A stretch of 55,382 bases of DNA from an uncultured Anaerolineaceae bacterium (GCA_927443345.1 CAKMKJ010000043.1:1-55382), one strand, 5' to 3'; positions 34,958-44,704 are shown, numbered from the stretch's first letter. The notes: generated by a model not told the origin, from the sequence alone. A program made the numbers and translations.

Positions 34958-36045
34958 AAGACTGATTTTATCGCTTTTGCAAAAGAATCCAGCATGGCTT
35001 CGAGGTTCACTTCCTCGCTAACGATGCGGTAAGAGGCCTGACCCATTGCCCGCAATTTGACAACATCAGATAGTGTGGAGGTCAGCACCGTGGTCAGGGT
35101 TTCGAGGTTGGCGGTAGGAAGCAGCACGCCGTTTTCAGGACGCACGAGTTCACCCTGGGTGCCGTCAGCCTGGCCGACGATCACCGGCAGGGCGTGGGCC
35201 ATGGCTTGCTGCACGGCCAGACCACCAGTGCCGGGCAGCACGAAGAGATCAGCCTGGTTGAAATAAGGGTCAAGTTCCGCACCGTGTTTGGCGCCAGCGA
35301 AGTGAGCAGAGGGGAAGACCGTTTTGGCCAACCTCTCAAGACTGGCGCGGTCGGGTCCGTCTCCGATAATGGTCAAGATTGGCGTTAGTTGGGTGGGCAG
35401 GCCAGCGCAGGCTTGCAGCAGCAGGTCGAGTTTTTTACGCTCTTGCAGGCGGCCGACGAAAAGCAAATGAGGTTTGCCGCCCTTAAAAGAATTTGGCCGC
35501 TCAGGGGCTGCCTGGGTTGGACGGTGTGCCACTGCATTGGCAGCTACAAAGATGCGCCGGGGAGAAATTCCGCAGTCAGCATATTGCTGGGCACCCGCCT
35601 TTGAGTAGGCGATCACAGCGTCGAGCGAGTTTAAGAAGTTGTTACGCAAGATAGATTCCGCTTTACCGGCGGAAGGGGCACCAAGACCCCAGCCGATGAC
35701 GGGCAATCCGCGGCTTTTCATCCATTGAATAGCAATGGGGGTTGAAAGATAGCGCGCGTTGGCTTCAACGATCAGCACATTGGGCCGCCAGCGTGCAAGC
35801 CAATCGAGGAAATTACGCTGGTAAAGGACATAGGTTTTGCCTCTCGAGATATGCAGGTTGCGAGTGTGTTGGTAATCTCCGTTTTGCAGGCCGGGGGAGG
35901 TGTGGATGGCTTCTTCAGCGCGCGGGTCACCTGCAAACAGGCTGAATCCCTGCAGGCAGGATTGTGCCACCAAGTTAAAGAAAGGCGCACGGTATTCAGG
36001 GAAGACACGTTGCTGCAGCGCGAGGCGGGCGGGGATGAGGGTCAT
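34954..36045 (-). CDS. Glycosyltransferase family 4 (second of pair)
   Basis: A 363-residue GT4 enzyme with LLFVGRLQERKKLDLLLQA, IIGDGPDR, and the donor-site segment LFVLPGTGGLAVQQAMAHAL in which the normal E-x7-E is reduced to G-x-x-V-Q-Q, a possible active-site variation. The N-terminal motif EYRAPFFNLVAQ resembles enzymes that start glycan chains. It overlaps SbcC by 4 bp upstream and the other GT4 gene by 4 bp downstream. Acceptor and donor are unknown. Confidence 0.88.
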   Translation of the reverse strand: MTLIPARLALQQRVFPEYRAPFFNLVAQSCLQGFSLFAGDPRAEEAIHTSPGLQNGDYQHTRNLHISRGKTYVLYQRNFLDWLARWRPNVLIVEANARYLSTPIAIQWMKSRGLPVIGWGLGAPSAGKAESILRNNFLNSLDAVIAYSKAGAQQYADCGISPRRIFVAANAVAHRPTQAAPERPNSFKGGKPHLLFVGRLQERKKLDLLLQACAGLPTQLTPILTIIGDGPDRASLERLAKTVFPSAHFAGAKHGAELDPYFNQADLFVLPGTGGLAVQQAMAHALPVIVGQADGTQGELVRPENGVLLPTANLETLTTVLTSTLSDVVKLRAMGQASYRIVSEEVNLEAMLDSFAKAIKSVL

Positions 36046-38624
36046 GCGGCCACCACCCTGACTTGCGATCCGTTTGTCTCTTTGGTTATTTCAATGCGGG
36101 CAGAAAAAGCGTCTTTGAGTTCTTCAAGATGGGTGATGACGATGATTTTGGAGAACTCATCGCGCACATAATTAATGGCTTCAATCAGACGCTGCCGTCC
36201 TTCTGCATCCTGGCTGCCGAAGCCCTCGTCAATCACCAATGTGGATAGACGTGCGCCGGCGCGGTGGGCAAGCATGCGGCTTAAGGCAAGGCGCAGGGCA
36301 AAGTTGATCCTGAAGGCTTCACCGCCTGAGAAGAGTTCATAGGCGCGTTCTTCCGCGGAGGAGCTGATCATGATATCAAGGGTTTCTTTGCGGTCTTCGC
36401 GTTTGTTGTCACGGTATTCGCGTTGGGTGGCAAAGGTCAGGCGCATCATGCCAGAGGAGAGGCGGTCAAGCACTTCGTTGGCGTGCTCTTCAATCTCAGG
36501 CAGGGATTGCTCAATCAATAAAGCAGGGATGCCGTCTTTGCCAAAGGCTTTTTCAAGCATTTTTAATTGAGCAATCTGCTTCAGAATTTCGTTTTTTTCA
36601 TCTTCTTTAACAGTCTGTTGTTTTTTGACGTCATCCAGCACGTCGACGCGGTTGCGGGCGTAGCCCACTCTGGTGAGCAGACTGTTGACCTGCTCTTGCA
36701 GATCGCGATATTTGCGCTCCAGATCAGAGAGGTCGGGCGAAGCAGAAAGGCTCTCATTCAGCTTCAGGCTGGCGGATTGGTATTCTTTTTCAAGGGTCTC
36801 AAGATGTTTTTCTGAGGCATCCACAGATTTTTCGAGGGTTTCGATCTCGCGTTCAAGGGGCACCAGCGCGGAACGTGCCTGTTCCAATGATAATAGCTGC
36901 TGCTGATATTCGCGGCCGGCTTCTTCTGCCATGCGCGCCTGGGTGTGCGCTTCTGCGTCGTAGCCAAGCTTTTTCAATTCTTTGTCAATTTCGGCTAATG
37001 CGGATCTTGCTTCCGCGGCGAAATCTTCTTTTTTCAGGCTGACGCGCAAAACTTCAATGCGTTTGAGACCATCAGACTGCCATTTCTCAATCTCGGCCTG
37101 GCTACGGGAAAGCTCTTCTGATTTTGAATCAAAGAGGCGCTGCTGAAGTTTCAGGTCGGCATCCACGCGCTGCAAAGCAGCCAGCGCGGTTTCTTTTTCT
37201 TTATATTGGGCATCCACCCCTTCAAAAAATTTTAGGTTTTTGCGGTAGATTTCTGCTTTTTGGGTGCCGCGGGCGGTCAGGTCTTCAATAATGTGGAGTT
37301 TTTCGGTTTCTTGAAGCAGTTTTTCGCAGGTGGGGCAATTGGCACCCTGGATGTCTTGCAGTTCTTTGCGATGGGCGGCGAGTTCATCCATTTCAACTTT
37401 AAGGACGGCGTTCTCGGCTTTGGCGCGAGCTTTTTCGGCTTGCAGGTCTTGCAAGTCTTTTTCAAGCACAACGCGCATTTCAAGCTGGGCTTCATCCGCA
37501 GCGACGGCCTGGCGGGCTTCATCAACCTGTTTTTGCAATTCAGGCAGACGGTTTTGTAGGTTGGCGATCTCGGTCTCTTTACTGCTTAAAGCATTGAATT
37601 CGGCCTGCAAGCTGGCGCGTTCGCCTTCAATTTTCAAGAGGGGTGACTGGCGTTTCGATTCATACTGGTGAAAGTTGGCAGCTTGTGCATCCAGTGCGGC
37701 CAGCATTTTCTGCTGCTCAAGCCAGGCGGCATGCCCGGCGCGGATTTGGGTTTCGTTGGCTATTTGCAGGCGGAAGGTTTTTTGTTCTTCCTGGCGCTCG
37801 CGCAGGTCATCCAGTTTCTGATCCAGCTCGGATTGCAGACGCTTGATTTCAGCGGATTGCTTTTCGAGCAGGGATTTGTCGCCTTCGAGGCGATCAGCGA
37901 TCAGACGCTGCTGGTCGAGAATCTGTTTGCTGGCCTGAGCCAGAGCGTTTTGGGTTTCGTGTTCTTGCTGCAGGGCTTTGAGTGATGCTAACCGCTCTTG
38001 CTCTTCGTTTAATTCGGAGGCGTATTCTGCAAGGATGCCTTCGCAATTGGCAAGTTCAAGCTCACGGGCACGGCGGCGTTTTAGCGCTTCTTCTTTGTAT
38101 TGCTCCCAAACTTCGAGGCCAAGGATGCTGGCCAGAATGCGTTTGCGGTCGGCCGGACGCTGTTGGGCGAATTGGTCGGCTTTGCCTTGCAAAAAGAATG
38201 AAGCATTGATGAAGGTTTCGTAATCCAGACGCAGGGTCTGCCGGATGCGTTCTTCGGTGGCACGCAGGGTGGCTTCGGTGAGCGGACGCCAGCTTTCATC
38301 TTCTGCGCGGATGAAAAAATCCAACGTGGTTGTTTTGCCTTTAAACTTCATCCGTTGAACACGATAATGCGCATTCTCGTAATCGAAATCCATAATAACT
38401 TCTGCAGGTTTGTTAATTTTTGGTGATTGTGTTCTGTGATTAATCACGGCGTCATCATTTCGACGCGCTTCACCAAAGAGCACCCAGGTGATGGCGTCAA
38501 GCAGAGAAGACTTGCCCGCACCGTTGGAGCCTGAGATGCAAGCCATGTCGAAGCCGGTGAAATCAATATCCACAGGGTCATAATATGAGAGAAAACCCTT
38601 GATCTGCAGACGTACAGGAATCAT
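36042..38624 (-). CDS. sbcC: SbcC-like SMC-family exonuclease subunit
   Basis: ATPase subunit of the SbcCD (Rad50-Mre11-like) nuclease that opens hairpins and processes blocked DNA ends. The 860-residue product has Walker A GSNGAGKSS (32-40), long coiled coils (about 180-420 and 450-690) broken by a zinc hook CPTC (430-433), the signature LFSGGEAFRINFALRLALS and Walker B/D-loop LVIDEGFGSQD. It is somewhat shorter than E. coli SbcC but normal for Rad50-like bacterial proteins. Its partner, sbcD, lies upstream but is separated from it by the CNNM/CorC-type gene. It overlaps both neighbours by 4 bp. Confidence 0.93.
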   Translation of the reverse strand: MIPVRLQIKGFLSYYDPVDIDFTGFDMACISGSNGAGKSSLLDAITWVLFGEARRNDDAVINHRTQSPKINKPAEVIMDFDYENAHYRVQRMKFKGKTTTLDFFIRAEDESWRPLTEATLRATEERIRQTLRLDYETFINASFFLQGKADQFAQQRPADRKRILASILGLEVWEQYKEEALKRRRARELELANCEGILAEYASELNEEQERLASLKALQQEHETQNALAQASKQILDQQRLIADRLEGDKSLLEKQSAEIKRLQSELDQKLDDLRERQEEQKTFRLQIANETQIRAGHAAWLEQQKMLAALDAQAANFHQYESKRQSPLLKIEGERASLQAEFNALSSKETEIANLQNRLPELQKQVDEARQAVAADEAQLEMRVVLEKDLQDLQAEKARAKAENAVLKVEMDELAAHRKELQDIQGANCPTCEKLLQETEKLHIIEDLTARGTQKAEIYRKNLKFFEGVDAQYKEKETALAALQRVDADLKLQQRLFDSKSEELSRSQAEIEKWQSDGLKRIEVLRVSLKKEDFAAEARSALAEIDKELKKLGYDAEAHTQARMAEEAGREYQQQLLSLEQARSALVPLEREIETLEKSVDASEKHLETLEKEYQSASLKLNESLSASPDLSDLERKYRDLQEQVNSLLTRVGYARNRVDVLDDVKKQQTVKEDEKNEILKQIAQLKMLEKAFGKDGIPALLIEQSLPEIEEHANEVLDRLSSGMMRLTFATQREYRDNKREDRKETLDIMISSSAEERAYELFSGGEAFRINFALRLALSRMLAHRAGARLSTLVIDEGFGSQDAEGRQRLIEAINYVRDEFSKIIVITHLEELKDAFSARIEITKETNGSQVRVVAA

Positions 38625-39949
38625 TCTTTTTCAGCCTTGTGGGCTTTAGGTGAATCGTATTTGCTGAGCAGCACCTTATCCACGCGGCGGTCATCCATAT
38701 CCATGACCTCAAAGCGATAATTCAGAAGGTGAAAGTGCTGACCAGTGGTAGGGATTGCGCCGATCTGGTTCATGACAAAGCCGCCGACCGTCTGGTAACC
38801 GACCTTGTCTTCTTCGGGCAGTTGGTCTACATCCAGGAGTTCTTTGAGTTCGTCTATGGGCAGCAAGCCGTCAAGCAAATAACTGCCGTCTTCACGGATG
38901 ACGATCTCGGATTCAGAGCTCTCGTCTGCGCTGGGGATTTCACCCACGATGGATTCTAGAATATCGAACAAGGTAGCCATGCCCTGCAGGCCGCCGTATT
39001 CATCCACAATCATGACCTCATGTGTGCCGCCTTCGCGCACCATTTCGAGCATGCGCATGGCGGGGGTATTTTCGGGCACCCAGATCGGTTTGGTAACCAT
39101 ATCTAATAAATTAAAAGGGGTGTTGGTGACGAATTTTTCAAGCACGTCCTTGGCGTTTAAGATGCCTACGACGTTATCCAGCGAAGATTGGGCAACCGGA
39201 AAACGCGAATGGCTGCTATCCATGATCTGCTTAAGAAGCTGTTCGGGAGTGTCGTTGGCGTCCAGCCATTCGATCTCGGTGCGCGGGGTCATAATGGCGT
39301 TAATTGAACGGTCATTGAAACGGAAAACACCTTCAACCATGTCTTGCTCAACTGCGCCAAAAACACCCACCTGGGTGCCCTGCTCAATGAGCCCCTTGAT
39401 CTCTTCCTCTGTAATGGGGGGTTCCTTTGAGGCAGACATGCCTAGTATTTTTAGGCCTAAATCAGTTGAAGCTGCAAGCAGGCGTACAATTGGCAACATG
39501 GCTTTTGAAAGGAATTTCATAAAACCAGACACTTGCGAGGCGATCTTTTCGGGGTTGTTTAAGGCGATGCGTTTGGGGATTAACTCACCGATGACCAGGG
39601 AAAGATAAGTGGTGATAATTACAACCAAGAAAATCGAAATACCACCTGCGTAAGGCACCAGCCAGGGCACTTCTGCCAACCAGACAGCCATTCTTTCAGC
39701 CAACGTGGCACCGCCGAGTGCGCCTGTAAAAATACCGACCAAAGTGATGCCAATTTGAACGGCAGAAAGCAGACGGCTTGAATTCTTGAGAAGTTCAAGC
39801 GCAGATTGAGCGCCTTTATCACCGTCTTCAGCCCGCTGCTCAAGCCTCACTTTTCTTGATGAAATCAATGCCAATTCTGACATTGAGAAGAAGCCGTTGA
39901 TGAGAATGAGAACCATGATGAATAAGATCTCAAAAAACAGGTTGTTCAT
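38621..39949 (-). CDS. CNNM/CorC (HlyC) family membrane protein
   Basis: A 442-residue protein with an N-terminal DUF21/CNNM membrane domain (four hydrophobic segments, about 1-160, including INGFFSMSELALISSRKVRL), a CBS pair (about 205-330, RNAIMTPRTEIEWLD-like start at NAIMTPRTEIEWL) and a C-terminal CorC/HlyC transporter-associated domain (about 350-430). Members are linked to magnesium or cobalt efflux and are often annotated hemolysin. Its ATG shares one base with the sbcD stop, and it overlaps sbcC by 4 bp, so it is translated as part of the nuclease operon. Ion specificity cannot be inferred. Confidence 0.92.
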   Translation of the reverse strand: MNNLFFEILFIMVLILINGFFSMSELALISSRKVRLEQRAEDGDKGAQSALELLKNSSRLLSAVQIGITLVGIFTGALGGATLAERMAVWLAEVPWLVPYAGGISIFLVVIITTYLSLVIGELIPKRIALNNPEKIASQVSGFMKFLSKAMLPIVRLLAASTDLGLKILGMSASKEPPITEEEIKGLIEQGTQVGVFGAVEQDMVEGVFRFNDRSINAIMTPRTEIEWLDANDTPEQLLKQIMDSSHSRFPVAQSSLDNVVGILNAKDVLEKFVTNTPFNLLDMVTKPIWVPENTPAMRMLEMVREGGTHEVMIVDEYGGLQGMATLFDILESIVGEIPSADESSESEIVIREDGSYLLDGLLPIDELKELLDVDQLPEEDKVGYQTVGGFVMNQIGAIPTTGQHFHLLNYRFEVMDMDDRRVDKVLLSKYDSPKAHKAEKE

Positions 39950-41208
39950 TATTTATCTCCAGATTGCAGATCGACTTCGGCCATGCCCGAGACTTCTTGC
40001 ATAATGGAAGCAGCCAGTGCTTGCAAGGGTTGTGTGTTGCCAGGGTCTAACTTAACGGTTTGCCAATAACGCCCCAAGAGTTCGATGGGCGTCAGGTTGG
40101 CCACGGATTCATCAGGCGAGAAGCGAGAACGGGCTTCTTCTTGCGGACGGCGCACCAGGTGAAATTCAAAAGCCGAAGCGCATTTCTCTCGCAGCGAGGC
40201 TTCATCTAAAAAGACTTCAGTTTCGCGCGGATAGTCAATCACCAACCGCAGCATGGCGTCGGCAAGCTGGTCTTCGGCGGGCAGCACGGCAAGGATTTTT
40301 TCCATTAGGTTGTCACTGGCTTTGATCTTTACCGCAAGATCAATGAATCGCCTTCCCGATAACTTATGTGCTTTATAAGTGGTGTTTCCTTTTTCGATTT
40401 TCGCGATAACGAAGAACTTGTCATCCGCGGCTTCGCCAAAATCTACCCTTTCGATCGAACCGGGGTAGATCACGGGCGGGTGAGCGCCGGGGTTTAAGTC
40501 TTGAAATTTGTGAATGTGGCCGAGGGCGGTGTAATCCAGACGGGTGTCTTTGGCCAACGCACCGGGCAGCACCAGATCTTTGCCGAGCATGACGGTGCGT
40601 TCGTTGCCGTAAAGCGCGCCTTGAATGGAAGCATGCGCTGTCATAATGGTCGGCAGTGCGGGGTCAAGTTCGTTCATCCAGTTGTGCACCACATCGCCAA
40701 TACGTTTTTCAATCTCTTCGTTGGCAGTCTCCGCTGTAATGCCCGCCTCTTGCTGGGAGGCCATCAACCCTGAGCGGAAGATCCACGGCAGGGCAATCAT
40801 CTGCAGCGGCAAGCCCCACAAGTCCGCGGGTTTGAGAAACTCGGGTTTGTTGATCACGCGCACGAAGGGCACTTCGAGGGTGTCAAATTCCTGCAGGGTG
40901 TGGGCGCGTCCGCTGGCCGGGCTGACATCATGGTTGCCGGTGAGTAGAATGGTGGGGATTTTGGCTGCGGAAAGCCGCATGATGCGTTTACCCCATTCAC
41001 GCTGGTAGGTGGGAGAGGGCAGGCGGTCTTTGTAGGCATCCCCGGCAAAGATCACCAGGTCAACCTTTTCAGAGATGGCCGTGTCAACGATGTGATCGAG
41101 TGACTTGAGAAAATCGAGGACGCGCAACGGCAACCCTGAAACGGCGTCATGCCTTCCGTGGTTGGCGATATCTATATGTGCGTCGGCAAAATGTAATACC
41201 TTAATCAT
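39949..41208 (-). CDS. sbcD: SbcD/Mre11-like nuclease subunit
   Basis: A 419-residue metallophosphoesterase nuclease, the partner of SbcC. Motifs for the two-metal centre are in order: VLHFADAHID (D and H), IFAGDAYKDR, LLTGNHD, TAHASIQG and YTALGHIHKFQ; a capping domain follows. I chose ATG 41208; a TTG at 41220 would add four residues. The gene follows the C39-like peptidase gene by 27 bp and ends at TAATG, sharing a base with the CNNM/CorC gene. The sequence is closer to YhaO/Mre11-type nucleases than to E. coli SbcD, but the role is the same. Confidence 0.92.
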   Translation of the reverse strand: MIKVLHFADAHIDIANHGRHDAVSGLPLRVLDFLKSLDHIVDTAISEKVDLVIFAGDAYKDRLPSPTYQREWGKRIMRLSAAKIPTILLTGNHDVSPASGRAHTLQEFDTLEVPFVRVINKPEFLKPADLWGLPLQMIALPWIFRSGLMASQQEAGITAETANEEIEKRIGDVVHNWMNELDPALPTIMTAHASIQGALYGNERTVMLGKDLVLPGALAKDTRLDYTALGHIHKFQDLNPGAHPPVIYPGSIERVDFGEAADDKFFVIAKIEKGNTTYKAHKLSGRRFIDLAVKIKASDNLMEKILAVLPAEDQLADAMLRLVIDYPRETEVFLDEASLREKCASAFEFHLVRRPQEEARSRFSPDESVANLTPIELLGRYWQTVKLDPGNTQPLQALAASIMQEVSGMAEVDLQSGDK

Positions 41209-41235
41209 CGGTTGCCCCAACCGTCCGTGGGTTGT

Positions 41236-42552
41236 CTATGGGGTGATGCCCAACTGCACCAATTGCTCATAACTCGGGCCAAAGCCGGGATGGACTTTGA
41301 GTGCGTTTTGGAAATCTGTAATGGCGGCGTCTTGCTGGCCCAACTGTAATCTGGCCATCGCGCGCCAGTGGTAGCTTTCTTCAAGGATATGTTCGCTCTC
41401 GGCATCCAGGGTGGTCGTGGCCAGACTGATGACATCTAGATAGCGGGAGGTGTAATAGTAGGCGTAATAGGGTCCGGTTTGGTACCAGAGCATGCGGTAA
41501 GGCCGGTGGATTTCATCAATGGAGGGGTAGAGCGCAAAGGCTTTGTCAAATGCCGAGGCTGCGCCGCCATAATCGGCCAACTTCACCAGACTGGTGCCCA
41601 TGTTATACAAGGCAAAATATTGGCCGCGTGCATCCGTAAGGGATGCAGCTTCGGCGATGGCGCGATCGGCTGCGATACGGTATGAGGCAGTTTCATCCGC
41701 CAGAGGTCCCAACACGTTGAGTACGTCGTTTTGCATATCGGGAGGGTAAACGACGATAAAGATATTGTTGAAGGCGCGCCAGTTATTGATCATGTTTTCG
41801 TACGAGACTTTAAACCCTTTCGCTGAGGGACGATCAGCCGAATCCAGCAAGGTCAGCAGGTAAGAATCCTGGGTGGTGAACTCCTGTTTGGAATCATCAT
41901 ACCCGATCACCAGATTGTAGTGTCCCATCCAGCCTTCGGCAGCCAGGTTTTCGGGTTCAAAGCCTTTTTCAACCAACACCGGAAAGCCCGCATTAAGCAG
42001 GGCTTTAATAGTATAGAGGTCGCCGCCCATGCGCATGATTGCACGCAGGTCGGTATGATTGTTGACATAGTCCAGCATCTCGTAGGGCATGACGTTCTTG
42101 TCGCGGTCATTGGGTTTGAGAATCGCAGCGGTATCTTGCTGTTTACCACTCCACTGCCAGAAGGAGAGTGCCATGGAGAGGGTGGCCGGGCCGCAGTTGT
42201 TCCACATTTGCGCTTCAGTGCGCACACCCGCCAGATAGACGGATGGCGGCAAAGGCATTTGGGTGGGTGTGGGTGCGAGAGTTGATTGCGGGGTGGGAGT
42301 ATTGATTGCGGGGGTGGGGCTGGCCAGGGCATTCATAGTGGCTTTAACCGCTGTAGCCATCTCATCCGGGGTGGATTCGGATGGGTTAAAAATTACAGCT
42401 TGCGGTGGGTTGATCTTGTAAAAGAGTTCAGTGTAGATTTTGTTGGTGTAATAACTAACCCGCGACCAGACCGGCGGCAGGGCGAGGACAATACCCCCAA
42501 CCACCAACAGGGCTAGAATTCCGATTGCGAGTTTTTTTCTGTTTTTTTGCAT
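41236..42552 (-). CDS. Membrane-anchored C39-like cysteine peptidase with TPR tail
   Basis: A 438-residue protein with an N-terminal signal anchor (8-27), a Thr/Pro-rich linker (77-103), a papain-like C39 domain (about 105-275) with Cys120 in NNCGPATLS, His211 in GHYNLVIGYDD and Asp229 in TQDSYL, and TPR-like repeats (about 290-438). The triad looks complete, so it may be an extracytoplasmic peptidase; many bacteriocin-export C39 domains are fused to ABC exporters, which this is not. It lies 42 bp after the lipoprotein gene and just before sbcD. The substrate is unknown. Confidence 0.85.
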   Translation of the reverse strand: MQKNRKKLAIGILALLVVGGIVLALPPVWSRVSYYTNKIYTELFYKINPPQAVIFNPSESTPDEMATAVKATMNALASPTPAINTPTPQSTLAPTPTQMPLPPSVYLAGVRTEAQMWNNCGPATLSMALSFWQWSGKQQDTAAILKPNDRDKNVMPYEMLDYVNNHTDLRAIMRMGGDLYTIKALLNAGFPVLVEKGFEPENLAAEGWMGHYNLVIGYDDSKQEFTTQDSYLLTLLDSADRPSAKGFKVSYENMINNWRAFNNIFIVVYPPDMQNDVLNVLGPLADETASYRIAADRAIAEAASLTDARGQYFALYNMGTSLVKLADYGGAASAFDKAFALYPSIDEIHRPYRMLWYQTGPYYAYYYTSRYLDVISLATTTLDAESEHILEESYHWRAMARLQLGQQDAAITDFQNALKVHPGFGPSYEQLVQLGITP

Positions 42553-42593
42553 AGAAAGATTATAACATTTTCAAAGCATCCAAAAAGCTGTTT

Positions 42594-43307
42594 TTAATCA
42601 ACACACAGCCCGTCCGTCTCGGGGTCGCTAAAAGCACCCACCGCCTCTGATTTACTGATCGATCCGTCTTGCTGCACGGTGACCGTGGTCATTGAAACAA
42701 CATGGGGTCCGCAGCCGCAGAGATTAGTGTCGTAGAGATTCACAGTGAACTGTGTGCCGTCAAAAGTGGAATGGCTTTCGATCAGCGGCCGGGAATAGCG
42801 TTTGTAGAGGGGATTTTGTTCAAGATCGTTGAGAGGTGTCAAACCGGTGGCGGCCACGGCGTAACTCAAGGCTTCGTCTTCGGACTCGATGGGGGCGTAG
42901 AGCTGCTGCATGCCTTGTGCGGAATCAATCAAGTGCATTTCGCCTTCCACTTCGACCAGGTAGCGCACGTAGAAAATTCCCCTGCAGCCTTCAGTGTATA
43001 CAGCCGGAATCACGATATCGTATTTTAAGCTCATGGTTTCGGTTTTGGCCATGGGTAGTTTAGGGTCCAGGCCGCCTAAGGTGTTATCCAGCGGATAAAT
43101 CCGACCAATGGGGTGCTCAATGGTCTTGAGATCAGCGGGCAGACAATCGGTAGATTCAAAACAGCCTAACTCATAGAAGCGGGTGTTATCCGCGGTAAAT
43201 TCGGGGGCAGGATATTCTTCAACGCTTTTGAACGGATTGAACTGCGAAAGGCGGCAAGAAGCCAAAAGCAGAACGGCAAAACTGATCAAAACCAAAGCGC
43301 GTTTCAT
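42594..43307 (-). CDS. Lipoprotein, unrecognised
   Basis: The 237-residue product has a lipoprotein signal: MKRALVLISFAVLLLASCRL, with LLASC as the lipobox at about residues 14-18. The mature part has paired Cys residues (CFESTDC near residue 50, CGC near 215, and CVD at the end) and predicted beta structure, suggesting disulfides. I start at the ATG with AGGAGG seven bases upstream; the longer in-frame GTG/ATG is less likely. It is the first gene of the minus-strand operon running to the ADP-ribosylglycohydrolase gene. Function unknown. Confidence 0.75.
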   Translation of the reverse strand: MKRALVLISFAVLLLASCRLSQFNPFKSVEEYPAPEFTADNTRFYELGCFESTDCLPADLKTIEHPIGRIYPLDNTLGGLDPKLPMAKTETMSLKYDIVIPAVYTEGCRGIFYVRYLVEVEGEMHLIDSAQGMQQLYAPIESEDEALSYAVAATGLTPLNDLEQNPLYKRYSRPLIESHSTFDGTQFTVNLYDTNLCGCGPHVVSMTTVTVQQDGSISKSEAVGAFSDPETDGLCVD

Positions 43308-43765
43308 ATTTACCTCCTGAAAAGCCAACGAAGTCATTAATAAATTTATGAAAAACCTTTTTCTCGCGAAGTCGCAAAGTTCGCCATGAAGATCATTTCT
43401 AGAAAAACCAAAACACTTTTACTTAATTTAATATACTAAATTTCACAAAGTCATCACCAATTTTTATTATTCGCCTCATCCCCGGTCCTTCTCCAGCTTG
43501 CTCCCCTCTCGCTAAACCAGCTCGGGGGCGCAAAATTCGTGGGAGAAGGGTGCCTTGGGATTATTAAGTGCATTTGAAAAATCAAAAATTTCTTCTAAGA
43601 GCAACCACTTTTTCTTATTACTTCTGAATAATTGAAAGCGTTCAAGTCTCTATTTTCTTTCAGAAGCAGAAATTTCATAATACATAGTATGCGAAGCGAG
43701 CTAGTGTACAAAGAATAACAAAAAAATTATATCTTTTATACCCATATTAATTTCGCGCACAATAC
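43308..43765. other. Intergenic region with repeat remnants
   Basis: About 460 bp without a supported gene. It contains a TTCTCGCGAAGTCGCAAAG-like repeat (about 43362), of a type shared loosely with the 25439 segment, and a longer imperfect inverted repeat (CCTTCTCC 43487-43494 and GGAGAAGG 43542-43549) around GC-rich sequence. No promoter was clear for the operon starting at 43307. Confidence 0.4.
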
Positions 43766-44704
43766 TTACTCACTCGCTGGCAGCGGATGCTTTTCAAAGA
43801 ACTGCCACATGAGGCGGGTGGCGTCGATTCGCTGGGTGGAATAACCCATGGCAGAAGAGGCGTCTGACGGGGTGCCTGGCCAGGTGTGCCCACCGCCATG
43901 GATGGTGTAGAGCTCAACATCCGCATTTTGAGAACAGTGTGAATAGCTAACGCTGCTTATCTCGCCTTCCTGTGGGACAGTTGTTAGCTCAGCACATTGG
44001 TTTCGTTCTGCCCAGGCTTTGATGAATTCGGGCACGGAGGGATAAGAGATGTTGTATTTCGAAATTACTTCACCTTTGTATTGAACAGTGGTGTCTTCAG
44101 TGCCGTGGAAAGCGATAAAAGGTACCGGCCGCGACGGTGAGCATATATCTGATGGATAATCATAAGCTCCTGCCACGCCGCCGATGGCTGCAATGCGGTC
44201 TGCCAGGTTGCAGGCTAACACATGACTCATGCCGCCGCCATTGGAATGGCCGTTGACATAAATGCGCGACGGATCAATGTTGTAGCTCTCTTCAAGCTGG
44301 TCTATTAAATCGGAAAAGAACAGCACATCCATCTGGGCATTTCTGCCGTAAAAAGTGTTTGCTGAAGTGTGCCAGTGGGTGGGGCTGCCGCTGGCCAGGG
44401 GGTAGACCGCGATCAGCCCTTCTTCGTCGGCAAGATCGTTCCAGCGGCTGTAAGGCGCCATATCTGACGGCTTGGAAGAGTATCCGTGCAGGCTGATGAC
44501 CAGTGGGGCGGGCGTTTTTGGGTCATACGATTTGGGTACGTAAAGCTGGTAAGAACGGTCTTCACCAGAAGAGGTCAGTTTCACGTTGCTTGTTTCAGCA
44601 GTCCACGCCTTGATCTTGATGAACAAGAATATGCCTAAAGCGATGACCATCAAAATCGCAATGTCTCGCAGATATTGCTGACCCAATGTTAATTTGCGTT
44701 TCAT
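43766..44704 (-). CDS. Secreted esterase, PHB-depolymerase/LpqC type (paralogue 1)
   Basis: A 312-residue alpha/beta hydrolase with an N-terminal membrane anchor (about 13-32) and an exported catalytic domain. The nucleophile elbow is GHSNGGG, with Asp in FHGTEDTTV and His in GGGHTWPG. LVISLHGYSS supplies the oxyanion hole. The family includes polyhydroxybutyrate depolymerases and feruloyl/acetyl-xylan esterases; the substrate is not predictable. An AGGGAAATAAG stretch lies before the ATG. It is 36 bp after its paralogue and probably cotranscribed. Confidence 0.88.
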   Translation of the reverse strand: MKRKLTLGQQYLRDIAILMVIALGIFLFIKIKAWTAETSNVKLTSSGEDRSYQLYVPKSYDPKTPAPLVISLHGYSSKPSDMAPYSRWNDLADEEGLIAVYPLASGSPTHWHTSANTFYGRNAQMDVLFFSDLIDQLEESYNIDPSRIYVNGHSNGGGMSHVLACNLADRIAAIGGVAGAYDYPSDICSPSRPVPFIAFHGTEDTTVQYKGEVISKYNISYPSVPEFIKAWAERNQCAELTTVPQEGEISSVSYSHCSQNADVELYTIHGGGHTWPGTPSDASSAMGYSTQRIDATRLMWQFFEKHPLPASE

